DNA of 64,000 nucleotides from Rhodoferax ferrireducens (lineage in GTDB: Bacteria > Pseudomonadota > Gammaproteobacteria > Burkholderiales > Burkholderiaceae_C): positions 1 to 64,000 of the forward strand of contig NZ_QEII01000211.1 in the NCBI RefSeq assembly GCF_003347515.1, given 5' to 3'. Within the stretch, counting starts at the first letter, position 1, and the number at the start of each line of letters is the position of its first letter. The translations under genes and the position numbers were made by a program. The notes beneath the pieces were generated by a model that saw nothing but the letters and a program-made list of their open reading frames with translations, was not told where the DNA came from and ran no database searches. Shown piece after piece: positions 35,576 to 45,145 of the stretch.

Positions 35576-37333
35576 CTAGTGCTCGCCCTTGGTCTTCAAG
35601 AGACCGGCCAGACGATTGCCCTGCTTTTGTGGCCCGCCCACGGGAAAAAGCGCGTGAAGGTAGTGGTTGTTGCCGCGCTCAGGACCCCATGTTTTGGTGA
35701 AGTGCCAAATCATCGCGCGCACTTGTGCCTGCACCCGGTGTTCCTCGAAATAAGCCCGCAAGAAGGCAATGACCTGCCAATGCGCTTCTGTCAGCTCCAG
35801 GTTTTCAGCCTGGGCCTGGGCCTGCGCAAAGTCTTCAGACCACTCGTCCAGGTTTTTCAGGTAGCCTTCGATATCGGTCGCGACAGGGCGGCCATTGACC
35901 TGAACGGTGCGCAGCACGGTGGCGCTTTCGGTTTTGGCTGCAGCTTGCTGCGCATGAATAAAGGCCATGAACTGTTCCGCCCAGGCTGAGCCTGCCCCGT
36001 TGCGCAGATGGGCGTACGAGGCAAGCACCTTGCGATACACAATGCCGTCGCGCTGGCCGTCTACCCCTTGCCCGCGCAGCACGCGGTAGGCGAACCTCAA
36101 ACCCGGCGCCAGGTTTTCCAAGCTGGAGTAGTGAAACTCATGCCCGCGCAGCGCTGGCGGGGCCGATCCTGAAGAAACTGGCCACGGCGCATCGGCTGTG
36201 GCCTCAAGTTCGACATAGCCGCGTCCGACCGGGCGCTCATGCATCACCACATCGGCGGGCAGCGCACCCACCATGTCGAAAACCTGATCCTTCCAGCGCA
36301 GCGTGCGCGCCAGATACATGAGCCCACCGCATTCAGCATAGACCGGCAGATCGGCTTCGATGGCGGCGCGGATGCTCTCGCGCATGGCGGCATTGGCTTG
36401 CAGCTCGGTCATGAACATTTCCGGGAAACCGCCGCCGATGAACAGACCGTCTACTGCGGGCAGACAGGCGTCCTCCAGGGTATTGAACGGGACGATCTCG
36501 GCCCCGGCCTGTTCTAGCGCCAGAAGATCGTCCGGGTAGTAAAAGCCAAATGCCTTGTCGCGCGCCAGACCGATGCGCAAGCGCGGTTGCGCCGGTGCCG
36601 GGCTGACTTGCATGACCGGGGCTTGCCGGGGCGGCGTCGCGGGGCGGGGCGCAGCGCTGGCGGCCAGGCGCAGCACTTGGGGCAAATCGACCTGCGCCGC
36701 GATCAACTCACCCATGGTGCGCACCCGTTGCGCGGCGTCATCCAGTTCATGGTTGGGCATGAGGCCCAAATGTCGCTCAAGCACTGACAGCCGTGGGTCG
36801 TGGCTGATGGCGCCCAGTACCTGCACATTGGTGTAATGCTCGATCACGGCACGCAGCTTGGATTCGTGGCGCGCACCACCCAACTGGTTCAGGATGACGC
36901 CGGCAATGCGGATGCGTGGATCAAACGCCTGGTAGCCCAGAATCAGCGGTGCGATGCCGCGGGTCATGCCACGCGCGTCCAGCACCAGCACGACCGGCAG
37001 GTCCAGCAGCTCGGCCAGCGCGGCGTTGCTGTTGCTGCCATCCAGCGCCAGCCCGTCGTACAAGCCCTTGTTGCCTTCCACGATGCTGATGTCCGCGCCT
37101 GCGCTGTGGCGCGTGAAGCAGGTGGTGACCTGCTCGGGTGTCATCAGGTAGGGGTCAAGGTTGAAGCAGTCGCGCCCGCTGGCCTGGCCCAGCCACATGG
37201 GATCAATGTAGTCCGGCCCTTTCTTGAAGGGCTGCACCACCAGCCCTTGGGCTGACAGGGCGGCGCACAGACCCACGGTGATGGTGGTCTTGCCCGAAGA
37301 CTTGTGTGCGGCAGAAATCAGAAGGCGCGACAT
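35576..37333 (-). CDS. dsrN: DsrN (CbiA-like amidase) fused to a cysteine-free DsrC/TusE domain
   Basis: 585 residues. Residues 1-470 are a cobyrinic acid a,c-diamide synthase (CbiA) homologue: P-loop AAHKSSGKTTITVGL, GPDYIDP, and the glutaminase Cys in VYAECGGLMYL. DsrN probably amidates siroheme for DsrAB. Residues 476-585 form a DsrC/TusE-like domain (VNGRPVATDIEGYLKNLDEW, EAHWQVIAFLRAYFEEH, HYLHALFPVGGPQKQGNRLAG) that contains no cysteine, so it cannot carry sulfur in the way DsrC does. The ATG at 37333 is 12 bases after dsrP. Confidence 0.92.
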   Translation of the reverse strand: MSRLLISAAHKSSGKTTITVGLCAALSAQGLVVQPFKKGPDYIDPMWLGQASGRDCFNLDPYLMTPEQVTTCFTRHSAGADISIVEGNKGLYDGLALDGSNSNAALAELLDLPVVLVLDARGMTRGIAPLILGYQAFDPRIRIAGVILNQLGGARHESKLRAVIEHYTNVQVLGAISHDPRLSVLERHLGLMPNHELDDAAQRVRTMGELIAAQVDLPQVLRLAASAAPRPATPPRQAPVMQVSPAPAQPRLRIGLARDKAFGFYYPDDLLALEQAGAEIVPFNTLEDACLPAVDGLFIGGGFPEMFMTELQANAAMRESIRAAIEADLPVYAECGGLMYLARTLRWKDQVFDMVGALPADVVMHERPVGRGYVELEATADAPWPVSSGSAPPALRGHEFHYSSLENLAPGLRFAYRVLRGQGVDGQRDGIVYRKVLASYAHLRNGAGSAWAEQFMAFIHAQQAAAKTESATVLRTVQVNGRPVATDIEGYLKNLDEWSEDFAQAQAQAENLELTEAHWQVIAFLRAYFEEHRVQAQVRAMIWHFTKTWGPERGNNHYLHALFPVGGPQKQGNRLAGLLKTKGEH

Positions 37334-37345
37334 ACTGGACTCGCT

Positions 37346-38569
37346 TCAGACGGTGGCGGCTGCAGGCGTGGTGCCGCTCATCCGCAGCGCTGCGTCGTCC
37401 AGGCGTTCGGGCAGAAAGCCCATCACTTTGAGCGCCAGCATGACGATCAGGCCCGCGACGGCAACGCCGCCAAAACCCAGCAGCCATTCCGGCAGGCTGG
37501 GCGAGTAGCTGTTGACCACACCGTCATAAAAGCTGCTGCTCACTTGCTGGCCGGGGAATAACACCAGCGGGAAGGCCTGCCCGCCGATGATGGTGACGTA
37601 CATCTGCGCAAACCCGCCGCCGATCACCAGAGCGGCACAGGCCGCAATGCGGCGACGCATCTGGCCAATGCGGGGGTGCAGCAGCAACACCAGTGGCAGC
37701 ACACCGCCCAACAGCACGGCGCCAAGCCAGAAAAGGGCGGTGTAGATGCCGCCATCGAGCAGGATGAAATTGTCAAAATCATGGTGCTTGGTGAAGTACA
37801 GATTGGTCAGGTAGTAGACCAACACAAAATACAGCCCGGCTGCAATAAAGATCACCTGCAGCCGTGCAAACCGTGCCATCAACGCATCGCCCACCGGGCG
37901 CCCACTGCCGCGGCAGGCCAGCATCAACACCAGCAGGAAGACGGCCAGGCCATAACTGAGCGACAGGGCGATAAACAAGGGCGCCAGCAGAGCCGAGTCA
38001 TAGGCCTGCCGGGCCACCAGAAAACCAAAGATGGACCCGGTGCCGGTGGTCAGTGCCATGCGCCAGACAAAGGCGAAAAGACCCGCCAGCGGGGTGAATC
38101 GGTTCATGCGCCGCTCCATCATGGTCCACAGATAGACGATGACAAAACCCATGAAGCCGGAGTACAGAAAAATGTTCAAGGCAAAGATGGACTTGAAGTT
38201 GTAGTACGTCATGGCCACGATCAGCCGGTCGGGTCGCCCCAGATCGAGCATCAACACCGTCAGGCCACCCAGCAGCAGCGCAATCGCCAGCAGCCCGGAC
38301 AGAGGCGCCAGCGGTTTGAACTCCGTCTTGCCAAATACCGAGGCCATCGAGGCGACGTTCAGTGCGCCCGAGGCGGCCACCACCAGAAAAACTGCAAACA
38401 CATGGGGCAGGCCCCAGACGATCTGGTTGTTCATGCCGGTGACGATGTGGCCTTGGTGTTCCATGAACCAGACCGCCCCCAGGCCGAGCAGCGTGACCAG
38501 CGCCAAGCCGGCCAACAGCAGGTAGTAGCCGGGGCCGGTACCTTTCAATTCACGCAACGTGATGTTCAT
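37346..38569 (-). CDS. dsrP: DsrP, NrfD-type quinone-interacting membrane subunit
   Basis: 407-residue membrane protein of the NrfD/PsrC family with about ten helices and the family Asp/Arg loop MLDLGRPDRLIVAMTYYNFKS shortly after the third helix. It is the membrane anchor of the DsrJO side of the DsrMKJOP complex and exchanges electrons with quinone. It follows dsrO after 18 bases. Confidence 0.93.
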   Translation of the reverse strand: MNITLRELKGTGPGYYLLLAGLALVTLLGLGAVWFMEHQGHIVTGMNNQIVWGLPHVFAVFLVVAASGALNVASMASVFGKTEFKPLAPLSGLLAIALLLGGLTVLMLDLGRPDRLIVAMTYYNFKSIFALNIFLYSGFMGFVIVYLWTMMERRMNRFTPLAGLFAFVWRMALTTGTGSIFGFLVARQAYDSALLAPLFIALSLSYGLAVFLLVLMLACRGSGRPVGDALMARFARLQVIFIAAGLYFVLVYYLTNLYFTKHHDFDNFILLDGGIYTALFWLGAVLLGGVLPLVLLLHPRIGQMRRRIAACAALVIGGGFAQMYVTIIGGQAFPLVLFPGQQVSSSFYDGVVNSYSPSLPEWLLGFGGVAVAGLIVMLALKVMGFLPERLDDAALRMSGTTPAAATV

Positions 38570-38587
38570 CGTTTAGCCTCTTTTGCT

Positions 38588-39373
38588 TCAAATGCCGCTG
38601 TAACGCACGCCGGTGTTCAGATTCAAGTTTTCGCGAATCTGGCGTGTCGGGTAACTGGCGACCCGCTTGGAGATGTCGCTCTCCGGGTTGTTGAGGTCCC
38701 CGAAGAGAATCGCACCATGTCCCGCGTCCGAGCAGGCGCTCACGCACGCGGGTTGTTCGCCCCGGTCCACCTTGTGGACACACAGGGTGCAGGCTTCCAC
38801 CGTGCCCATGCCCCGTGGCACATCGGGTTTCTGGTTGGTCTGGGGTTCATGCACAAAAGAGCGTGCCTTGTAGGGGCAGGCCATCATGCAGTAGCGGCAC
38901 CCGATGCAGGTGTGTTTGTCAACCAGCACAATGCCGTCGGCACGCTTGAACGAGGCGCCGGTGGGGCACACATCGACGCAAGGTGGTTCGGCGCAGTGCT
39001 GGCACATCATCGGCAGGGATTGGACTTTGCCGGTGCGTATTTCCTTGATTTCGATCTTGCGAATCCACTGTGAATCGGTGGTCCGGGTGCCCCCGGAGAG
39101 ACCGTTTTCGGTGTTGCAGGCGGTGACGCAGTCGGTACAGCCATTGGCGCATTTGCCGCTGTCAATCAGCATGCCCCATCGAACCTTGCTGCTCGCGCCC
39201 GGGCTGGGTACGCTTGCGCCCGTTTTGGGGGCGGCCTGCGCAATCTCCATCAGCCGGACGCCGGGGGCGAGCAGGACGCCCGCCAGACCGGCTGCGGCGA
39301 CGCCGAGAAAACCGCGCCGGCTGGTGTTCGTGTCGGCCGGTTCGCTGGGTGGGGGCGTCATGTCTGTTTTCAT
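38588..39373 (-). CDS. dsrO: DsrO, periplasmic ferredoxin subunit of DsrMKJOP
   Basis: 261-residue exported iron-sulfur protein. The Tat signal is SRRGFLGVAAAG (from residue 18). Four cysteine groups bind [4Fe-4S] clusters: CANGCTDCVTAC, CQHCAEPPCVDVC, CIGCRYCMMAC, and CTLC with a distal CVSAC. It links the triheme DsrJ to DsrP in the periplasmic module of the complex. ATGA overlap with dsrJ. Confidence 0.94.
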   Translation of the reverse strand: MKTDMTPPPSEPADTNTSRRGFLGVAAAGLAGVLLAPGVRLMEIAQAAPKTGASVPSPGASSKVRWGMLIDSGKCANGCTDCVTACNTENGLSGGTRTTDSQWIRKIEIKEIRTGKVQSLPMMCQHCAEPPCVDVCPTGASFKRADGIVLVDKHTCIGCRYCMMACPYKARSFVHEPQTNQKPDVPRGMGTVEACTLCVHKVDRGEQPACVSACSDAGHGAILFGDLNNPESDISKRVASYPTRQIRENLNLNTGVRYSGI

Positions 39374-39765
39374 GGTTTAACCGCCGGTTTGTTGGCATGG
39401 CACTCGAAACAGTCGATCTTCACGGCGGCGTAGGTGTGACAACTTTGACAAAAATTGGTGCTCGCCACGTTCACACTGCCACTGGTTTGACTGGCATGGC
39501 AGGCAATGCAGGCTTTCAGGCTGTAATTTCCGGTGCGAATCCCGCCGCGCAGCGTGTCGTCGCGCTGGTGCTTGAGCAGCGTCATATGGTTGCGTCGCAT
39601 GAACGCGGGGTCTTCGACACATTGGCCCCCACGCGCCGCCTCGATCACAGGCTGCGGCACTCGCCCGGCTGCAGACGGGGCGCTTGTGCTGTCGGCGACT
39701 GCCGCCAGACTGGTCGCCAGCAGCAGCCCGATGCCGATTGTTTTGCGGACGGCACACGATGACAT
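39370..39765 (-). CDS. dsrJ: DsrJ, triheme cytochrome c
   Basis: 131 residues with an N-terminal hydrophobic segment (IGIGLLLATSLAAVA) and three heme-attachment motifs, CIACH, CQSCH and CFECH. Cys49 in RGGQCVEDP matches the unusual Cys heme ligand known in Allochromatium DsrJ, suggesting sulfur chemistry at that heme. I chose the ATG at 39765, four bases after the dsrL stop; a longer frame would run into dsrL. Confidence 0.92.
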   Translation of the reverse strand: MSSCAVRKTIGIGLLLATSLAAVADSTSAPSAAGRVPQPVIEAARGGQCVEDPAFMRRNHMTLLKHQRDDTLRGGIRTGNYSLKACIACHASQTSGSVNVASTNFCQSCHTYAAVKIDCFECHANKPAVKP

Positions 39766-39769
39766 GGCC

Positions 39770-41728
39770 CTAGTCCCCCAGGCCCATCTGGATATAGCCG
39801 GTGGGGCACACGTCGGCACAGATGTGGCAGCCGATGCACTTGCTGTAGTCGGTGTCCACGTAGCGCCCAATCGTGGCCTTGGATTTGGGGACCTTGAACA
39901 CCGCCACCTGCGGGCAATAGACCACGCAGTTGTCGCACTCGAAACACTGGCCGCAGCTCATGCAGCGTTTGGCTTCGGCCATGGCCTGGGCCTCCAGCAG
40001 AGGTTGCAGGCGTTCCTCAAAGTTGTTCAGCGCCTGCTCGGCCGTGAGCGTCACCGTGCCACGCCGGTTGCGTGCCACGTAGGGAAAATGACCCAAAAAC
40101 AATTCCTTGTGGGAGATGACATAGCGATCCGACCGGTCGTCAAAATTGTGAATCGCTGCTGTGTTCTTGTCCGTGCCGCGTATCGGCTCGTGCACTTCGC
40201 TGAAGGTATAGCCCTTCTCCAGCATCTTGCGTTTCAGGTCGAAGGCATGCACGTCGATCTTGGCGCGTTTCTCCAGCGGCTCGTTCTGCAAAAAGCGATC
40301 AATGCCGTCGGCCGCGATCGCCCCATGCCCAATGGCGGTGGTCAACAAATGCGGGCGCACCACGTCGCCGCCGACAAAGAAGCCGGGTTGCCCCTGTACC
40401 TGGTAGTTCTTGTCGCTGTTGATGGCGCCTTTGCCGTTGTTGAACTCGTCCAGTCCGGTGAAATCCACCGCCTGGCCAATGGCCGAGACGATCAGGTCAG
40501 CGGGAATATCTTCTTCCGTGCCTTCAATGTTCTTGATCTCCAGGCGGCCGCCCGTGATTTTGGCTTCGCAGCGCATCACGCGCAGTGCGGTGGCGCGACC
40601 GTCGGCCCCGCGCACCACGGCAACCGGCGTCATGCCACCACGAATGGTGATGCCTTCGGACAGGGCTTGTTCCACCTCATGCCGGGTGGCCTGCATCTTG
40701 TCCACGGCAAAGATCGAGGTCAAGGTGACCTCGGCCCCCTGACGCACCGACGCCTCGGCGACGTCGTGCGCAATATGGCCGGCAATGGCGTGTTCCGGCC
40801 GATCAGATTCGTGGATCTTGTCGATGTGGCCCAGACGGCGCGCCACGGTGGCGACGTCGATGGAGGTGTCGCCGCCGCCGACGACCACCACGCGCTTGCC
40901 CACATGGCGCAGACGCCCGTCGTTAAAGGCCTTGAGGAACGAGGTGGCGGTCACGCAGTTGGGCGCGTCGGCGCCTTCGACAGGCAGGGCCCGGCCGGCT
41001 TGTGCCCCCAGGCCCAGAAACACGGCGTCAAATTCAGCACGGATCTGCGCCATGCTGATGTCGGTGCCTATGCGGCAGTTCATGCGGGTTTTCACGCCCA
41101 GGTCCAGAATGCGCTGGATTTCGGCGTCCAGCACGTCGCGCGGCGTGCGAAAACCCGGAATGCCATAGCGCATCATGCCGCCGAGCTCGGCGCGCTCGTC
41201 AAACAGCGTCACGTCGTGACCCTTGAGGGCCAGTTGGTAAGCGGTTGACAAACCCGCGGGACCGCCGCCGATCACCGCCACGCTTTTGCCGGTCACGGTG
41301 GTTGGCTTGGGGTAGGCGAGCTTGTTGGCAATCGCATAGTCACCCAGGAAGTGCTCCACCGAATTGATGCCGACAAAGTCCTCCACCTGGTTGCGGTTGC
41401 AACCCGACTCGCACGGGGCAGGACAAACGCGCCCCATGACGGAGGGGAAGGGGTTGGCCTCGGTCAGGCGGCGAAACGCGTATTCCTGCCATAGCATGCC
41501 GGCCGGTGGCTTCTCGATGCCGCGCACGATGTTGAGATAACCGCGTATGTCCTCGCCCGCTGGACAGCTGCCCTGGCAGGGCGGCGTGCTTTGGATATAG
41601 GTCGGACACTTGTGCGAGTGGCCGGCATCAAATATTTCCTTTTGCCAGGAGCTCACCTTGTCGTCGCCATCCTTGTAGCGACGGAAGTTGAGCGGTTTGA
41701 CGGCAATGGCTTCGGTGGGCGTTGACAT
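39770..41728 (-). CDS. dsrL: DsrL, NAD(P)H:acceptor oxidoreductase of the Dsr pathway
   Basis: 652-residue Fe-S flavoprotein related to the small subunit of glutamate synthase. The N-terminal cysteine region (CPTYIQSTPPCQGSCPAGED) is followed by an FAD site (VAVIGGGPAGLSTAYQLALKG), an NAD(P) site (VVVVGGGDTSIDVATVARRLG) and C-terminal ferredoxin clusters (CMSCGQCFECDNC, CIGCHICADVCP). It oxidises or reduces persulfidated partners with NAD(P)H together with DsrAB; its presence supports the oxidative direction. The start ATG at 41728 has GGAGA upstream. Confidence 0.93.
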   Translation of the reverse strand: MSTPTEAIAVKPLNFRRYKDGDDKVSSWQKEIFDAGHSHKCPTYIQSTPPCQGSCPAGEDIRGYLNIVRGIEKPPAGMLWQEYAFRRLTEANPFPSVMGRVCPAPCESGCNRNQVEDFVGINSVEHFLGDYAIANKLAYPKPTTVTGKSVAVIGGGPAGLSTAYQLALKGHDVTLFDERAELGGMMRYGIPGFRTPRDVLDAEIQRILDLGVKTRMNCRIGTDISMAQIRAEFDAVFLGLGAQAGRALPVEGADAPNCVTATSFLKAFNDGRLRHVGKRVVVVGGGDTSIDVATVARRLGHIDKIHESDRPEHAIAGHIAHDVAEASVRQGAEVTLTSIFAVDKMQATRHEVEQALSEGITIRGGMTPVAVVRGADGRATALRVMRCEAKITGGRLEIKNIEGTEEDIPADLIVSAIGQAVDFTGLDEFNNGKGAINSDKNYQVQGQPGFFVGGDVVRPHLLTTAIGHGAIAADGIDRFLQNEPLEKRAKIDVHAFDLKRKMLEKGYTFSEVHEPIRGTDKNTAAIHNFDDRSDRYVISHKELFLGHFPYVARNRRGTVTLTAEQALNNFEERLQPLLEAQAMAEAKRCMSCGQCFECDNCVVYCPQVAVFKVPKSKATIGRYVDTDYSKCIGCHICADVCPTGYIQMGLGD

Positions 41729-41784
41729 GATCGAGTCTCCTGATATTTGTACTTGTAGCCAGAGTTGGGGCGAGCGAGCGAGGG

Positions 41785-43278
41785 CTATTTGTCGCCCAGG
41801 CGTATCGCCTTGCTGACCAATTGGTGAACACCGCCCACCATGCTCATGTTGAAGCCGTAGTAGGGCAAGACCTTGGTGAATTGCGCTTTGCAGATAGCAC
41901 AGATGGTGGCCATGAAATTGACACCGTGATCGTCCACCACGCCTTTCAAGGCCTCCATGCGGGGCAAGGCGCCCTTGACCCGCAATTCCATCAAATCGTC
42001 GGTGAGCAGGCCCCCGCCGCCGCCGCAGCAAAAGGTGTTTTCATGAATGGTTTGCGGCGCCATGTCATGAAAACGGTTGGCCACGGAGGTGATGATTCGC
42101 CGTGGAATGACGAACTGCCCGCCGGGCATATTGCCCATCCGCGAGGCCCGCGCCACGTTGCAGGAGTCATGGAAGGTGATGATGCGGTGGTCATTGGCCT
42201 CTTTGTCGAAGCTGATCGCGCCGCGCTGAATCAGGTCGTCCGTGAATTCGCAGATGTGCTGTGGCACCGGGTAGCGCTGGTCGAGATAGTCGAATGGACC
42301 AATCAAGGTGTTCCAGAAACTGTAGGCTACGCGCCAGGCATGGCCGCACTCGCCCACAACGATACGTTTGACGCCCAGTTCCAGAGCCGCCTCGCGCACC
42401 CGCAAGGAGATGTTGCGCATCTGCTCGTAATTGCCAATGAACATGCCGAAATTGCCGGCTTCCGAGGCGTGTGAGCTCAGCGTCCAGCTGATGCCCGCCG
42501 CGTGAAACACCTTGGCGTAGCCGATCAGGCTCTCGACATGGGGCTCGGAAAAGAAGTCGGCAGACGGGGTGATCAGCAGCACCTCGGCGCCCTTGACATT
42601 GAGCGGGAACTTGATGTCCAGGCCGGTATCATCCTTGGTGTCTTCTTCCAGCCCTTCGAGGGTGTTTTCCAGTGCCGGGCCGGGAATGCCCAGGTTGTTG
42701 CCGATGCGGTGCACCTTGCCAATGATCTCGTTCGAGTATTTTTGCCCCATGCCGATGGAGTCCATGATCTCGCGGGCGGCCATGGTGACCTCGGCGGTGT
42801 CGATGCCATAGGGGCAGAACACCGAGCAGCGACGGCATTCGGAACACTGGTTGAAATAGCTGTACCACTCGTCCAGCACTTCGCGCGTGAGATCGACCGC
42901 GCCCACCAGCTTGGGGAAGTACTTGCCGGCAAAGGTGAAGTAACGGCGGTAAATTTTGCGCATCAGATCCTGGCGCGCGACCGGCATGTTCTTCGGATCG
43001 CCCGTGCCCAGGAAATAGTGGCATTTGTCGGAGCAGGCGCCGCAATGCACGCAGGCGTCCATATACACCTGGAGCGAGCGGTACTTGCCCAGCAACTCGC
43101 CCATCTTGGCCAGGGCCTTGGCCTGCCAGTCGTCTACCAGTGCTTCCGGGAAGCCAATCGCCTTCTGGATCGGCGCCGCCGCGATAAAAGGTTTGAGGTG
43201 CGACATGGCCCCCACCTGAACCAGCGGAATGACCGGGTAGCTCTTGAGCTTGGGGGTGTCGAACGCAGCTGTGGCCAT
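41785..43278 (-). CDS. dsrK: DsrK, HdrD-like Fe-S subunit acting on DsrC
   Basis: 497-residue cytoplasmic subunit related to heterodisulfide reductase HdrD. Ferredoxin ligands are CVHCGACSDKCHYF and CSECRRCSVFC; the catalytic cysteine-rich CCG-type motif is NTFCCGGGGGLL, with further cysteines in GECGHA and ATICAICKAQF. With DsrM it reduces or oxidises the DsrC trisulfide and couples this to quinone. It starts 15 bases after dsrM. Confidence 0.95.
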   Translation of the reverse strand: MATAAFDTPKLKSYPVIPLVQVGAMSHLKPFIAAAPIQKAIGFPEALVDDWQAKALAKMGELLGKYRSLQVYMDACVHCGACSDKCHYFLGTGDPKNMPVARQDLMRKIYRRYFTFAGKYFPKLVGAVDLTREVLDEWYSYFNQCSECRRCSVFCPYGIDTAEVTMAAREIMDSIGMGQKYSNEIIGKVHRIGNNLGIPGPALENTLEGLEEDTKDDTGLDIKFPLNVKGAEVLLITPSADFFSEPHVESLIGYAKVFHAAGISWTLSSHASEAGNFGMFIGNYEQMRNISLRVREAALELGVKRIVVGECGHAWRVAYSFWNTLIGPFDYLDQRYPVPQHICEFTDDLIQRGAISFDKEANDHRIITFHDSCNVARASRMGNMPGGQFVIPRRIITSVANRFHDMAPQTIHENTFCCGGGGGLLTDDLMELRVKGALPRMEALKGVVDDHGVNFMATICAICKAQFTKVLPYYGFNMSMVGGVHQLVSKAIRLGDK

Positions 43279-43293
43279 GGTGTGTGGGGGTGC

Positions 43294-44028
43294 TTAAGGT
43301 TGCTTGTCCAGCGCGGCGGCCCAGGCCGAGATATGCCGCACCTCGCGGGCGTTGTCGGCCTGGTTGCGGGTGGGGCTGAAAAACAGGCCGGGTGCGTGCA
43401 GCAGCTTGCTGATGGGGAAGATGATCATCAGCATGGCCACCAGCGCCAGATGCACCAGCAAAATGGGGTCGGAGGGCAGGGCTTGCCAGCTAAACCGCAT
43501 CAAGCCCAGTATGAAAGCCTTCAAGGCCACGATGTCGGTGTGGGCTACAAAGCGCATGGCCAGTCCGCTCAGGCCAATGGCCAGCAGCAGTGCGAGCATC
43601 AGATGGTCGGACGGGGTGGAGATGTAGCGCACCCGATCCACCAGCCAGCGCCGCGCCCACAGGCCACCCAGTGCTGCCACCATGGCAAAACCTGCGTAGG
43701 TGCCAAAGGGCTGAATCAAGACGACCGGCAACCACACCGGCTCCTGAAAATAACGTACATGGCGCAACACCACGAGCAGCAGCGCGAAGTGAAAGGTCCA
43801 GCCGAAAATCCACGTCCACTTGCTGGACTTGAACAGGCTCTCGAAAAACACAACTTCACGGGCCATACGCCAACCCACCCCGGCACGGGTCGTCGGTGCA
43901 GGCGTGGTGGGAATCTTCAAGGGCGCCGGGGTCTTGGCGTACCGGCGTACCTTCAGCGCCACGCCGACGACCAACACCGCTGTGGCCGCATACAGCAACA
44001 CCGAGTAGAAAATCGTCAGCAATGACAT
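43294..44028 (-). CDS. dsrM: DsrM, cytochrome b subunit of DsrMKJOP
   Basis: 244-residue membrane protein of the NarI type with about five or six helices. Candidate heme-b histidines include HFALLLVVLRHVRYF and LVHLALVAMLMIIFPISKLLHAPG. It receives electrons from DsrK and transfers them to quinone. The gene is directly behind dsrC (11-base gap) in the standard order. Confidence 0.93.
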   Translation of the reverse strand: MSLLTIFYSVLLYAATAVLVVGVALKVRRYAKTPAPLKIPTTPAPTTRAGVGWRMAREVVFFESLFKSSKWTWIFGWTFHFALLLVVLRHVRYFQEPVWLPVVLIQPFGTYAGFAMVAALGGLWARRWLVDRVRYISTPSDHLMLALLLAIGLSGLAMRFVAHTDIVALKAFILGLMRFSWQALPSDPILLVHLALVAMLMIIFPISKLLHAPGLFFSPTRNQADNAREVRHISAWAAALDKQP

Positions 44029-44039
44029 GGCGGGGCGCC

Positions 44040-44372
44040 TTAGATGCAGCCAGTGGGCTTGGGCAAGCCGGCGATCTTGCAGGCCTGCTTGGCCGGGCCA
44101 TAGGGAAACAGGTCGTACAGGTACTTGCTGTTGCCTTTTTCTTCACCAAACTGTTTGCCGATAGCCTTGGTCAGCACGCGCACGGCGGGCGCAATCTGGT
44201 ACTCGTTGTAATACTCGCGCAGGAAATTGATGACTTCCCAGTGGTTCTCGGTGAGTGGCACCTTCTCTTCTTCCGCCAGGTGCGCGGCGGCGTCGGTGGT
44301 CCATTCGGCCAGGTTCAGCAAGTAGCCCTCTTCGTCGGTTTCATAGTTCTTGCCGTTGATTTCAAAACTCAT
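44040..44372 (-). CDS. dsrC: DsrC, sulfur-carrier protein with both redox cysteines
   Basis: 110-residue DsrC. The C-terminal arm ends CKIAGLPKPTGCI, with Cys98 and penultimate Cys109 separated by ten residues, the pair that forms the DsrC trisulfide with sulfite-bound sulfur. It receives persulfide from TusA/DsrEFH and presents it to DsrAB. Two cysteine-free relatives are present in the window (49021-49350 and the C terminus of DsrN). Confidence 0.96.
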   Translation of the reverse strand: MSFEINGKNYETDEEGYLLNLAEWTTDAAAHLAEEEKVPLTENHWEVINFLREYYNEYQIAPAVRVLTKAIGKQFGEEKGNSKYLYDLFPYGPAKQACKIAGLPKPTGCI

Positions 44373-44414
44373 GTTGTTCTCCAGATAAAAAAATTAAAGC
44401 GAGCCGTGTTTTAT

Positions 44415-44714
44415 TCACAGCCAGGAATGCGAGGTGGGGTGTTCCACGGTCAGGTCCACAAAGCCGCGGTAATCGACCAGCGTGACGCCGTCGATCAGCT
44501 TGGCCGTCACGCCGCGGGCGTCCATGTCGGGTTGCAGGGCGTAGACCTTGAGCGTGGCGCAGGCCTGGCGGACCCGGGCCTCCGCAGCGCTGCCCACGGT
44601 GGCGGCATAAATGCCGTCTTCGATGAGCAGCAGCGCGTGCCCGGCCTGGGCCATGCGCAAACAAGTGTCCAGCGTGCTGGTTTGAAAGGGTGATTTATTG
44701 ACGATGTGCAACAT
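44415..44714 (-). CDS. dsrH: DsrH, subunit of the DsrEFH sulfurtransferase
   Basis: 99-residue TusB-like protein starting MLHIVNKSPFQTSTLDTCL, with Cys18 at the site of the conserved DsrH cysteine. It forms the alpha2-beta2-gamma2 complex with DsrE and DsrF that relays persulfide to DsrC. Presence of dsrEFH is a marker of the oxidative, sulfur-oxidising Dsr pathway. Confidence 0.93.
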   Translation of the reverse strand: MLHIVNKSPFQTSTLDTCLRMAQAGHALLLIEDGIYAATVGSAAEARVRQACATLKVYALQPDMDARGVTAKLIDGVTLVDYRGFVDLTVEHPTSHSWL

Positions 44715-44732
44715 GGGTGGTTTCCTCGGTCT

Positions 44733-45128
44733 TTAGAAGCTCAGGATCACGTCCTGTTGCGCCATGAGTTGGCCCATCTGCTGGGCATCGAGCACCTCGA
44801 CCGGAACCAGCAGGTCTTTTTCGGTCAGGCCGCGCTGATCCAGCGAGGCTTGGTCAACGTAGAGTTTTTCCACGTCGTAGCCGTCTAGCGCGCGGTAGCT
44901 GGGCGAGAAGTTCTTGAGGCCGATGCCCTTGGTTTGCTGCCCTTTGACCAACTCATAGACGCCGTCGTCGATGAAGACCAGGCTCACGTCCTGATCGAAG
45001 GTGGCGGTGATCAACACCACCTCCAGGCTTTCGAGTGCATAGATGGTGCCGTAGGGGGCCTTGCGGTTGACAAACATGAATTTCTTCACTTTGGGTCCGC
45101 TGGCCGGGCTTGCTTGCTGTTCGCTCAT
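44733..45128 (-). CDS. dsrF: DsrF, subunit of the DsrEFH sulfurtransferase
   Basis: 131-residue TusC-like protein: VKKFMFVNRKAPYGTIYALESLEVVLITATF is the characteristic N-terminal half. It contains no cysteine, so it is likely structural within DsrEFH. I chose the ATG at 45128 with AGGAAG upstream; a TTG at 45149 would overlap dsrE. A charged, Ala/Ser-rich extension of about 13 residues precedes the core. Confidence 0.92.
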   Translation of the reverse strand: MSEQQASPASGPKVKKFMFVNRKAPYGTIYALESLEVVLITATFDQDVSLVFIDDGVYELVKGQQTKGIGLKNFSPSYRALDGYDVEKLYVDQASLDQRGLTEKDLLVPVEVLDAQQMGQLMAQQDVILSF

Positions 45129-45145
45129 TTCGGTGTCTTCCTTGT

